Below, piece by piece: positions 33,201 through 43,828 of a DNA stretch of 64,000 nt; the stretch's first letter is position 1; every line of letters starts with the position of its first letter. The notes beneath the pieces were generated by a model. The model saw nothing but the letters and a program-made list of their open reading frames with translations. It was not told the DNA's origin and ran no database searches. The DNA is from Evernia prunastri (Eukaryota > Ascomycota > Lecanoromycetes > Lecanorales > Parmeliaceae), in contig NKYR01000077.1 of the NCBI GenBank assembly GCA_003184365.1, forward strand, positions 62,001 through 126,000, written 5' to 3'. The translations under genes were made by a program, and so were the position numbers.

Positions 33201-34952
33201 TCACTCACCCTCACGAGCACCTGAGGACAATGATGGCCACTACAGACATGCTTTTCTCATTCGCGAACCAAAACGCAAGGATAAAGACAGTTTTGTGGAC
33301 CATGTCCTTTGCGCCGAAAACGATGCTGAGCGAGACTCCTGGGTGGCTGCCTTAATGTACTATGTGGATGGTCCAGAAACGGATGGCAAATCAAAGCTTC
33401 CACTAGTCAATAATGACTCAGGCTCCAGCAGGCCCGTTGCTCCTTTGAAAAAGAATTCGCTCAAGACTGATGTGATCTCTTCCGACAGCCCGAACTCTGA
33501 AAGATTTGATGGTCTTCAGGCTGTCCCTTACGAGGACACTAAGCCGGCTCAAGCTCCTCATGTGCTGATCTCTTCTGATCCTCTGCCAACAGAATCACCC
33601 TCACCGACAACATCTAGTTCGCAATCCCTTTTTAAAACATATTCATCGCAGTCCAAAGCTATTTCGGGGCCGTCGAACGGTGCCAAAATTAACGATGTAG
33701 GAGCTTGGGGCAACAAGCCAATGGCAGTTCCTGTGGGAACGCAAAGAGAACACAAAAAGCGCAGCATTTGGGGCTTCCGAGACAAGAATGGCCCAGATCT
33801 CGGTCTCAGCCACCCAAACGACTCGAACCTCAGCTTAACGCAACAGCAGTACCAAGAGCAAATCACTAATGTGAAAGCAGCTTTTGGCGCACCTCTTGCT
33901 GACGCTGTCGAGTATTGTGGCCCACGCGGTGTCGATGTCTGCTTACCAGCTGTTGTCTATCGTTGCCTTGAATACCTAGAGAGTAAAGGCGCTCCGAGGG
34001 AAGAAGGCATTTTTCGCATGAGCGGATCGAACATTGTGATCAAAAGTCTCAAAAAGCGTTTCAATGCCGAGGGCGACTTTGATTTCCTCGGCCCCGACGA
34101 GCCATATTTTGACGTGCACGCCGTTGCTTCGTTACTGAAGCTGTATCTACGCGAGCTGCCTCAACCAGTCCTGACGCGCGATTTGCACCTTGAGTTTATC
34201 GCTGTTCTGGGTGAGTAACATCATTCCCCTATTGCATGAAATGAGCTTTGAAATACTGACCTTCACGTTCAGACCTTACCGAGAAGCCAAAGAAGATAGC
34301 TGCCTACAGTGTCCTCGTCCACAGGCTTCCCAAACCCAATTTTACGCTCCTCCGAGCTCTGTCGGCCTTCCTCATCAACATCATTAACAATTCGGAAATC
34401 AATAAGATGACTATGCGTAATGTTGGCATCGTCTTCTCGCCTACCCTCAACATACCAACTCCTGTGCTCTCTTTGTTCCTTACCGAATTTGATGCTGTCT
34501 TCCGCGAGAATCCGGACGCTACCAATATCCCGTCCTTAGAGATCACGGTAAGCGAGCCTCTGACCCCGGAGGATATACGATCACCGAGACGTCAGATGTT
34601 CTCAGACATACCTACTCCCTCTTACACGCAGGATACTTTCTCTCCATCCAATTCACATTTGACACATTCCTACCAGCAAGCACCCAGCAGTCACACCATG
34701 GACGCCCGTGACACAGGCTTCATCCCCTTGCAGCCAGCTTACGAAACATCAACGTCTCATGCCCAGAAGGGGTCTATAACTCTACCTGGGCCCGAGTATG
34801 CTGTAGCTCGGCCGCGGAATTTGCCTGCCGGTGGTGCTGCGAAGGCGAGGAGAAGAGAGAGCTCGATGCTGCTGATGGGTCCAGGCCAGAGAAAGAGTTC
34901 CTTGCCCATAGTGAACGGTGATGATGGTAGGCCGTTTTCGTTTCAGGATTGA
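30271..34952 (+). CDS. Bem3-like RhoGAP with PX and PH domains
   Basis: GTPase-activating protein for Rho/Cdc42-type GTPases acting at sites of polarised growth, 1539 aa. Exons 30271-34210 and 34273-34952 (62-nt intron inside the RhoGAP domain). The ATG at 30271 is used because the preceding in-frame candidate is GTG. Order: long Ser/Pro-rich N-terminus; coiled coil about 224-281 (HLLKEKQHSAVQ ... YRQELKKHL); PX about 745-895; PH about 916-1030 (GYLTKKGKNFGGWKARFFVL); RhoGAP about 1204-1395 with arginine finger R1249 in EEGIFRMSGS and the LPQPVL and FSPTLN motifs. PX-PH-RhoGAP is the Bem3 architecture; the PX and PH domains should bind phosphoinositides. The tail of about 150 residues is disordered. 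Confidence 0.93.
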
Positions 34953-35719
34953 CAGCACTGACGTTGTGGCAGAAATGCTTCGCGAAGACACGGCGTTTAA
35001 TTGATCGATCCATCATATACCCCAGAATAATATGTAAGAGTAATGTGTGGTCATTGGCTGTTATCTCTTCAGAGCGTACTTTGAGCCAGGCGTTAGGGCT
35101 TGGCATCTAGCGACTACCCTGCTTTATACCCACGATATTTCTGGATCAGGCTGGTTCCTACGACGACCCATAATTCTGTATTTCATGCCATTTTGCTATC
35201 TGGCCTTTGGGTGGTTTGGTAATGACAGTTGAGTCGACCAACTCGTTGCTCAGTGACTACGATGGAATCCACCTCGAAAAACATGAAGATTAGATATACC
35301 TGGCGTGTTACCTTAGGTAGAAAGGGATCATGTGCAGAGCATGCATGGCGTTGCATAAGCGCGCTCAATCCACGGCTAACTTGACGATTTCATATTTAAA
35401 ATATGTGATTGCAAGGACCGATCTTCAAGCAATATAGTTTGGATTCTGCCCCTATACTCCTAATGCTGAGACCTCCTTGACTATTGACCGCTTCGAAGCC
35501 AATCGCTTCCCCGTAGAAAGGGCAAAAGACGGAAGTCGAGCCAAACATAGACACAAGCGCGTGGTCGAGGCACGTAGATCATGCCATAAGCGATCGGTCG
35601 AGCTCTAGTGTGAGCCTGATCCGCTCTAAACTCTTACAAGTCGAAGACGGCCCAGTCATGCAGGCTCGAAGCACTGTACCTCGGGGTTTCGATTCAGGTT
35701 TTAGCCGACTCCACAATGT
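34953..35719. other. Convergent 3' spacer
   Basis: 767 bp between the RhoGAP and U2B'' stop codons. Nothing recognised beyond UTR sequence. Confidence 0.45.
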
Positions 35720-36467
35720 TCATTCATCATCCTCATCTGAAGCCTCCATAGGGGCATCACTGTCTTCTTCCATAGGCGCCCCCTCGTCATCACTCTCGTC
35801 CTCCCTTGCTCTCTTCACACCTTTCGGTCCTTCCTCTTCTCCATCCACGTCCGATTTCCCTTTGTCGGGTGACGCTTCGATGACCTTGGCACTGGACGCA
35901 GAAGGTATGGGCGCTGGGAGGGACGAGGGTGGTGCACCGAATATGGACTGCTGCAGCTCGGTCGTCGTGACTTCGTTACCTGCCGCAACGGGCATACGAT
36001 ATGTGCCATCCAGCTTTGCTATCGCGTCTGATTTCCCCTCCGCATACTGTATCTTCTAATTGCACTCAATCAGCACCTATCTCTATGGGCTACTGAATGA
36101 AAGAAGGCAGGACCGACCATCTCCTTCCCAAAGAATTCGAAACCCTGTAGCGCTCTCATCGCCTGCGTACTCGCTTGCACATCTCGAAAAGCAACATGCG
36201 CCTGGCCTCGCATCTTATTGTTTCGAAGAGCGATGACATCGAGGACCGGGCCATAGGTTGCGAAGAGAGTATAAAGGGAGAGGCGGAGGTCAGGTTTGCG
36301 GATCTTCTCGGGGAGGTTGGTCAGGTAGAGCCTGTGATTTATTTAGCTAAAGATCTATATTAGAACTAGGCCTGCGTATTGATGGTACATAAGACTCACG
36401 TTTGATTTGGAGGAAATGTAGATTTTTGGGGTGGGCCATTGTGAGATGGCACAGCTTTGGTAGACAT
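35720..36467 (-). CDS. MSL1: U2 snRNP component B'' (U1A/U2B''/SNF family, single RRM)
   Basis: Spliceosomal protein that binds loop IV of U2 snRNA together with U2A'. Exons on the minus strand: 36467-36400, 36331-36118, 36055-35720 (introns 68 and 62 nt); 205 aa. One RRM at about residues 22-100: RNP2 LYLTNL (24-29) and RNP1 RGQAHVAF (64-71), with the KxRGQAxVxF context characteristic of this family, then MKIQYAEGKSD. Metazoan members carry a second C-terminal RRM. Here it is replaced by an acidic tail (GEEEGPKGVKRAREDESDDEG ... EDDE). Yeast Msl1 likewise has one RRM. Shares a 275-bp divergent promoter with the proteasome gene PUP3. Confidence 0.88.
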
Positions 36468-36742
36468 TCTACCATTCGTACGTGTATCAAGAAAGCGAGA
36501 AGGAGATGTCAACGGTCATTTTCCTGCAGCTGCGTACGGAGGTAGTGCTAAGGTAAAGTGTACGATGTCGTGAGAATTTGATGTATCCTCGGCAGCCATG
36601 CAACGCTAGCGATTTTAGCCGCAACTCGCCTGAGCTCTTCTACCTTAGGTATGCGTGGACGTCCGACTGCTTAGCTGCCTACGTTTCAATCGGCCTTAAA
36701 GCATCTATCAGGAAGGTATAAGTTGATGGTCCTTTGGTGAAG

Positions 36743-37557
36743 ATGGTAAGTCTTCGAAGCTCAGGCGAGGAGCTCAGGCGACGGAGCTTCGCTGACTGTC
36801 TCATCAGAGCTCTCCATTCGCTATCAGTAAGCTACTCTAGAGCTACCCGTAAACACGTCGTCGTCTCCGTAGTCTTCTTCTGACAGCATTATCTAGATGG
36901 CGGTGCTTGTGTGGCCATGGTCGGTAAAGACTGTGTTGCGATAGCTTGCGACCTCCGCCTCGGTCTTCAGTCACTCACAGTCTCCAACAATTTTCCCAAA
37001 ATATTCTCATATGGCGACGTCTATCTCGGTCTCACGGGTCTAGCTACCGATGTATCTACAGTTTCGGATCTTTTCCGCTACAAGGTCAACATGTACAGAC
37101 TACGTGAAGAGCGTCAAATATCTCCGCAGACTATGGCGAACCTGGTTTCGACAAGTCTTTACGAGAAAAGATTCGGACCTTACTTCGTCAGCCCGGTGAT
37201 CGCCGGTATAAATCACAAGACTGGAAAGCCTTTCATCTGCGGCTTTGACAGCATTGGGTGCATAGATTTTGCGAAGGACTTCATTGTCTCTGGGACGGCT
37301 AGTGATCAGCTCTTTGGAACGTGTGAGGGATTATGGGAGCCCAATCTGGTATGGGAGATCTTTGAAAAACCTAACCCATGGAAAGCTTTGCTGACTGCAC
37401 TTGCACGGTTTAGGAGCCAGACGATCTGTTCGAAACCATATCTCAGGCTTTACTCAACGCGGTAGATCGAGACGCGTTGTCGGGATGGGGTGCACATGTC
37501 TACATCATTGAGAAGGACAAAGTTACGAAGAGACTCCTGAAAGGCAGGCAAGATTAG
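36743..37557 (+). CDS. PUP3: 20S proteasome subunit beta-3
   Basis: Non-catalytic beta subunit of the 20S core, 205 aa, the same length as yeast Pup3. Exons: 36743-36745 (ATG alone), 36808-36826, 36897-37348, 37414-37557; introns 62, 70 and 65 nt. The assembled N-terminus is MSSPFAINGGACVAMVGKDC: no propeptide and no nucleophilic Thr1, as expected for beta-3. Family motifs include LGLTGLATDVSTVSDLFRYK, LYEKRFGPYFVSPVIAG, FICGFDSIGCID, FIVSGTASDQLFGTCEGLWEP and the C-terminal DALSGWGAHVYIIEKDKV. The first exon ends right after the start codon, so splicing is required to make any protein. Confidence 0.93.
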
Positions 37558-38157
37558 GAAAGGGGAAGCCAGGCGCATGGCGATGGAAGGGGCCATAGAG
37601 ATCTTTGAGCATGCATAGCGATGATTGACATTCAAAGTCTGGCACAAAGGCGACACTTGTGTGCTTCTGATATGTCCTGAATCCTCTCAACCCCATCAGA
37701 TCTACTCATACGTAGATACATTCATTCGAAGCGGTTGATTGGTATGGTGATTAGAGAGTTATAGAGTAAGGCTCGGCTAGAATATCCCCAACTTCTCTTT
37801 CTACTCTACTTTGAGTCTTGGCGCCCGTGAATATGTGGTGTCAGGTGTGTCTTGAAACCAATGCGCCAGAACATCACCAAAACTTACCGCCTTGTAGTCC
37901 CATACACTGTATCACATAAACAATTGGGAATCGCTCATGCAACAACATTACCGCGAGAATTATTCAGAACCTCCGATAAAGCTGTGCTTCTCTCCGCTGC
38001 ACGACCATCATTCACAACCATATGGTAGTGTAGATGCCCCTCGGCCAAAAGATGACATTTCACAAATGATCGCATGACTCGGTCGAAGTTCAACTCGGAG
38101 TGAAAGCGCCAGGTGTCGGTTAGCTGCAGTCCTGTCTCTATCCCAAGGCTTTGGAAT
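37558..38157. other. Intergenic spacer PUP3 to ArfGAP gene
   Basis: 600 bp. 3' UTR and promoter sequence; no element recognised. Confidence 0.45.
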
Positions 38158-41100
38158 ATGGGGAATGTCAGCAGTCGAACCGAGGACGGTGGAGCATTAG
38201 TCCTTCGAGACCAAAGTCGCCGTAAGTACCCCTAACTCACGACGCTCTCGTAAACCTCCGACTAAATTCTGAACAACAGTGTCAATCGCATCCCTCACTG
38301 TTACAAATTCTAAGGGGAGGATCTTGCTCAACGTTGTTCCTAATGTTTACCCTGCAACTAGAATCATTGCCAGGAAGGACTATGGCGACGAAAGCCTGGT
38401 GGAATATATACAGGTACGAGATATCTTCATTGCAGATGAGACAGCTGTCTGACTAGGTCTGTCTCTTAGGACCCCGAATCGTCTCCTACGTCGCCTCTAC
38501 CGTCATTCTTGTTCCGGCTAAACAACGACGACGAGCTCATATTCAATTTCACCTTCGTAATCCGTCAAAGTCAAAGCAGCCTGCCGGGGGTTTCAGGAGG
38601 GGTTGATACATTTATCAATGGTCTCACTTTCGCCTTCGCATCGAACAATAAGGACCTTGACAACCTGGTAATTAGAGAATTTCACGCGGACCCAAACCTT
38701 CACAAAAATGCCAATGTGGAACTGGTCGGCGACTACTCCACGGGTGGTAGCCCCTCTGCGAAGTTTGAGTGGTCATGGAAATGGCGGCCGCCAAAAACGA
38801 CCGAAGACCGAGGAGGAGGGTGGCGTAATGCTTGCAGCTTCTCTGAATACGACCAGAGGGCCCACAAGCTTCAAAATCTTGCATCGTTCAGCTTTTGGGT
38901 ACAGAACACGCCAAGGACTTTCACTAGTCCCCAGACGCCCTCGCCATACTTTGAACTGACCGTACCTCCAAGATTTCGACTCCCATCGTCACAATCTATG
39001 ATATCTGCGCCAAGTGAGTCAGATCACACTGACATAGGGCCACCGTCCCCAACTATAGACACTGGAGAGGTTAGTTTAGGCGTTCCACATGTTTCGACCA
39101 AAGATGCAGTAGTAGTAGGAGTTTCATGTCCGCGGCCCGGTGAAGACATGAGCGCCGTTGAAGACGGTCCCTTATTTCGAGCCACGATGAAAGCTCTTGA
39201 ACAAAAGACTGGCAATATGCGAACAAGGATGAAGAAAGTCTTGCGTAAAGCCGAAGCAGCTCAAGCAGCCCAGGTCGAATGCAATGCTGCTGTATCTGCG
39301 TTCATGGAAGCACTTCGAGAGGCATCGGCGTCAAATGCAAATGCCATCCAGCCAGCACTTGAGCACTACTTCGAGAAGATCGCCAGCCAGATTCTCCAGT
39401 ACGAAAAGCAGAACACAGTGCATTTGCAGAAACTCATTATTGATCCTCTCTCGAAAATATATAACATTGATATCAAGCAAGCAGAAGCCAAGAAGAAGGA
39501 TTTTGAAGATGAGAGTAAGGACTACTATGCGTACGTCAGTCGCTACCTTGGCCAGCGCCAAGACTCATTGAAGGAGAAGAAGCGAAATGAAAGTGACTCG
39601 AAGTATCAGACTAAGAGAAAAAATTTCGAGCTCAAGCGGTTTGACTATTCGTCTTTCATGCAAGATTTGCATGGTGGCAGGAAAGAACAGGAAGTGCTCT
39701 CTCAGCTAACTAAATACGCCGAGACTCAGTCGAAGAGCTACTTGTCGACCGCAAAGAAAGTCGGAGAGATGGCTCCTCAACTGGAGGTTTTGATTCGTGA
39801 AGTAAGGGAGGCTGACAAAGAGTACAAAATTCAGCGTACTGAAAGGGAAGAGAAGCGAAGGATCCTCGAGATGAACACTAAGACATACGTCGAGCCTGAA
39901 ATTGATGCATCTAACATCTTACCCATTCAGTCCAATGCCAACGGAACCTCCGCCCAAGAACCTGAGCTGTCGCGAGCTGATAGTAATGGTCGGAATGGCC
40001 TTCACTATTCTTCCTCGACCGCGTCACAACAGGGTTCAACTTTGTCTACACGAAACTCCACCCATGGTGTTCCCTCGACGCCCAGTAGTCGACCTAGCAG
40101 CGGTATTCCCGTAGTCAGTCCCGACAAGTTCAAAGGCTTCCGTGATCTTGAGGAAAGGGATCATACTGGCACTGTCGGTTCGGACAGGGTGCAGCACAAG
40201 AAAGAAGGGTTACTCTGGGCTCTAAGCAGACCGGGGTCCCATGTCGATCCCAAGGGCCTTAATAAACAAGCATGGCATAAGTATAAAGACCCTCCAGCGT
40301 ATCTTGTTCCGATACTAATGTTTTCAGGTTTTGGATTGTACTTGATCAGGGGAAATTATCCGAGTACAGCAACTGGAAACAAAGGCTTGATCTTCACATG
40401 GAGCCGATCGATTTGCGGATGGCGTCAGTCCGAGAAGCTCGCAGCGCAGAACGCAGGTTTTGCTTTGAAGTCATAACGCCTCAGTACAAGCGTGTCTATC
40501 AAGCAACATCGGAAGAAGACATGAACAACTGGATAAATGCCTTGAATAATGCCCTGCAAAATGCAGTCGAGGGCAGAAACCAACCTCAACCTTTTACACC
40601 TTCAACGACTGAGGAAAGGACCGCTCATCGAAATATCGGTTCTATACTCACTGGTAAAAGCTCATCGTACTCTGGACATCATCATCACCAGTCACCTTCC
40701 AACGCAAATGCCGCCAGTAACGTCCATAGGCACCGCACTGTCGGCGCACGACCTACCTATGTCCGTACGGACAGCAACAGCTTCGAAGATGATCCCTCGA
40801 AACTCCTTCAGATAGTGCGAGACAATGACCAAGGAAATCGCTGGTGCGCTGACTGCAACTCCGAATCCAAAACTGAGTGGGTCTCTATCAACCTTGGCAT
40901 TGTGCTGTGCATTGAATGCAGCGGCATACACCGCTCTCTTGGCACCCACATATCCAAAGTCCGGTCCCTAACTCTTGACACAACATCATTCAGTACCGAC
41001 ATTGTCGAAGTCTTGCTTCAAATCGGCAATCGTATCTCCAATATGGTGTGGGAAGCTACTCTTGATCCCCACCAGAAACCCTCAGCACAAGCAACGCGTG

Positions 41101-41675
41101 AGCAGCGACTTCGCTTTATCACTGCCAAATATGTTGATAGAGCATACATAAACCCAATAGGCTCAAATACCCAGTCTCATTATACCACGGCAGACGAAAC
41201 CCTTCTGGCTTCTGTTAAAAAGAACGACATTCAGAGTGTCCTTTATGCTCTGGCGCTGCGTGCAAATCCGAATGCTACGGACCGCTCCCGAAGTACGCAC
41301 TCCATATTTCTCGCTCTCGCAGCCGCGGATCCAGCTGCTCCAGCAGGCTTCGCTCACCCGTCACCTATTCCCTCACCCAACGGCAAGACGCCATCTGGTA
41401 GTCAGAAAACGATCATTGCTTTCCCTGTTGCCGAACTGCTGATTCAGAACGGTGCCATCATCCCGTCTACTCTACCCCCGTTTCCACTCTCTTCAAACGC
41501 ACAGCTGTACATTGACCAAAAAGCCGGCAGAGGCGTAGATACTCTCACTGCTCTGCCGAACATAAACAGGAATATTGGCATCGGCCCGACCGTCATAGAA
41601 GGTAAGGATAGTCAAGCGAAGCTGCAGAAGAGAGGCAGTGCGGGAGGCCGGCTAGCGGTCAGACCTGGGCAATGA
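38158..41675 (+). CDS. BAR-PH-ArfGAP protein (Csx2-like)
   Basis: Arf GTPase-activating protein coupled to membrane-curvature and phosphoinositide sensing; acts in vesicle traffic. Exons: 38158-38221, 38280-38413, 38470-40280, 40328-41675 (introns 58, 56 and 47 nt); 1118 aa. The third intron is in a region where both flanking frames stay open; splicing joins AWHK to FWIVLDQGKL and restores the PH domain. Order: N-terminal MGNVSSR (Gly2 with Ser6, myristoylation-like), a conserved folded region to about residue 180, BAR-type helices about 300-545, PH about 640-760, ArfGAP about 828-955 with the CADC...CIEC zinc motif and the catalytic Arg in HRSLGTHISKVRSLTLD, then ankyrin-like and disordered C-terminus. 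Resembles fission-yeast Csx2 and animal ACAP/ASAP proteins. Confidence 0.92.
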
Positions 41676-41959
41676 GAAGAGCGAAGGCTAGTCGAGCAAG
41701 CTTTGTAGTCTAGCTTGGGCTCCTGTACGATTATGGGCGGGAAGGATAGTAGCCGGCGCTCTGGGTGGTGATCTGCTCGATACCGTTACTGTTACAAAGC
41801 AGAGGTAGCTAGAATTCTCTGGATAGTAAAGGGGCGCTACAGGCCGACTTAGTAATATATAATGATAACAATGGAATTGAATGTGGTTCGAGTATGTAAC
41901 AGACATGTGTTGAAATTCAACTTACTCTAATGCCGTCAAACCCTCCTGCGTGCTGGCCG

Positions 41960-42891
41960 TCAACGTATCTTCTCCTTCTCCAAAAGTATCTCCTTGGTTA
42001 AGCACAGGCCGACAGCACTACCCACTAGCCCAATCCACAACATCAGATATTCTACCGGACTGACTTCTCCCTCGATCCCACCCAAGATATCACACATAGC
42101 TACGGCTGAATTGCAAGGGTGCACCCAAAAGCATGGCATGTCAGTTAATGGGTGATTCTGAAATTGTTCGACCGATTAGACCCTTTCCAAACGCGCAAGG
42201 CATGCGCCTTGATGCTACTTACAGTCATACCAATACCACCCAAGACACCCACACCTCTTAGTCCCCGTTGACAATGGTTTGGTACCAGGTTTTCGTAAAC
42301 TGTATCTATACTCTGGGACACTGAGGGCGGGGCATTGTGGATGAAGAAGTAAAGGACGGGGACACGGTAGCTTGTGGAGCGCATAATGTGGTATTCTACT
42401 GATGAGACTGTGTGGAATGAGGGGGAATGGTAGATGACAACCTTTGGCCACATATCAGAATTCTCACGTTCGATTGTGAGGTCACGAAAAGAGAATGCCG
42501 AGCTCACGTCCTCGTCTTCCTCCTCGATCTCGCTAGGCTCATGGATACAAGGAGAATCTTGGCGAGTGGAGAAGAGCTTGTCTGAATGCGATCGTGGCGG
42601 TGGATCTGGATCGGTGCTTAGACATCGTACTATCTTGAGGTATTGGTGTTCTCCCTAGATGCACATGAGCATGGAAGAAAAGGCGTTGTCCTTGTCTCTA
42701 TGCTCTTTATTTAGAACAGAAGTCACAAAGCAAAAGAAGAGAGTTAACAGACTCAATGAGCTTACATCTTTCCGATTTTTTATAATCATGTCGCAGGACG
42801 TTGAACCAGAACGACGCGCCAATGCCTGACAGGCTTCATCGAAGGCTTTTGTCGATATGAAGCCTGCGTTGTCTGACCCATCCTCCACCAT
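41960..42891 (-). CDS. ATG10: Autophagy E2-like enzyme ATG10
   Basis: Conjugating enzyme that transfers Atg12 from Atg7 to Atg5 in autophagosome formation. Exons on the minus strand: 42891-42766, 42654-42223, 42157-41960 (introns 111 and 65 nt); 251 aa. The catalytic segment is HPLTDMPCFWVHPCN with active-site C201 in HPC, matching the Atg3/Atg10 HPC motif. EYHIMRSTSYRVPVLYF is the core beta-sheet typical of the family. The start was placed at the Met in good Kozak context (GCCATGG) giving MVEDGSDNAGFIS; the frame continues upstream but only with a TTG. The middle, about residues 43-110, is acidic and variable. The C-terminal hydrophobic stretch EYLMLWIGLVGSAVGLCL is expected. Confidence 0.88.
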
Positions 42892-43828
42892 GGCATGGGC
42901 AAAGTGGTGTTTAAGAGGCGGTTTCGGGTTCCCGTGCGTGTATTGGATTTTCGGTCCTTGATGCAACCTTCTGTGTCTTTTGTACGTCCTGATCGATAAG
43001 TAGAAAAATTGTGTTGTTTTGCATGAGAAATCTCGGCTACCTATGTATGGAGTTCGTAACTTCGTAATCGCCTCGATTGCGAATGATGTGGGCTCGCTTA
43101 AGCCTTGCCCACACTAAGGTAGCTCGGTAGGAGGTAACGAGGTAACGTAGGTACCTAAGGTAAGGTAGGTAGTAAGGTACCTACCTACCTACCTACCGAG
43201 GGTGGGGGACAAAAGTCATTGCGCAGGGATCCTCGCTAAGCCCTACCTGACAACCCGACATCTAGTGCCCGTTAGCGGTGGCTGAGTTGGTCGATCATCT
43301 GCGGATCGCCGGGTGGAGAGATAGGTTCTTGGAAGGTATGCCGGGAAAAGCAGGGAACAACTGCGGCGACTCGCCTGTAAGTGGTGTGGTTTCTTTTTTT
43401 AGAGTACACGCAGCGTGGATTTGCTGTGGCTGAAAACCTGTTTACATACGCTACTCGACTACTCTTACTTACGAGTACTGTTTGACTGTCATCGCCCCGT
43501 TGCTCCGCCATGGCCCATCTCCACCAAACATCTTCTTCAACTCTTTCATACTCATCCCCTTCCTCTTCCCTTTATTCTGACCACGCACTTTCACTTCCAA
43601 GACAGTGAGGTACAGCGTGGTAGCCAGACTTTTTGCGCTACAACTTACTCGACAAGCCTGTCCCAGCCTTCTCATTTCTTACTCCTCCTTTGCTTCCGTG
43701 GCCGTCAACTTGACCGCTTGTCCATTTCTAATCGCAAGAAGGAGAAAAATCGTATCCCTCCCCAGCCTCCATTTCGTTTCGGAATTTGCGCCTTGGGAAA
43801 ATCTCACCTGAAAGTGAACATTACCCAC
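42892..43828. promoter_or_regulatory. Divergent ATG10 / large-protein upstream region
   Basis: 0.94 kb. Contains a dense run of GGTAC, CCTAAGG, TAAGGTAGG and (CCTA)n words at 43120-43200, then pyrimidine-rich leader. The frame of the downstream gene is open from about 43415 but has no ATG before 43829. Confidence 0.5.

Noticed and set aside
40281..40327. Reading straight through this stretch in the ArfGAP gene
   Set aside because: It would destroy the PH domain; the GTATAA...TTTCAG intron restores a family-typical sequence.
43415..43828. Upstream extension of the 1304-residue protein
   Set aside because: The frame is open but contains no ATG; sequence looks like a pyrimidine-rich leader.
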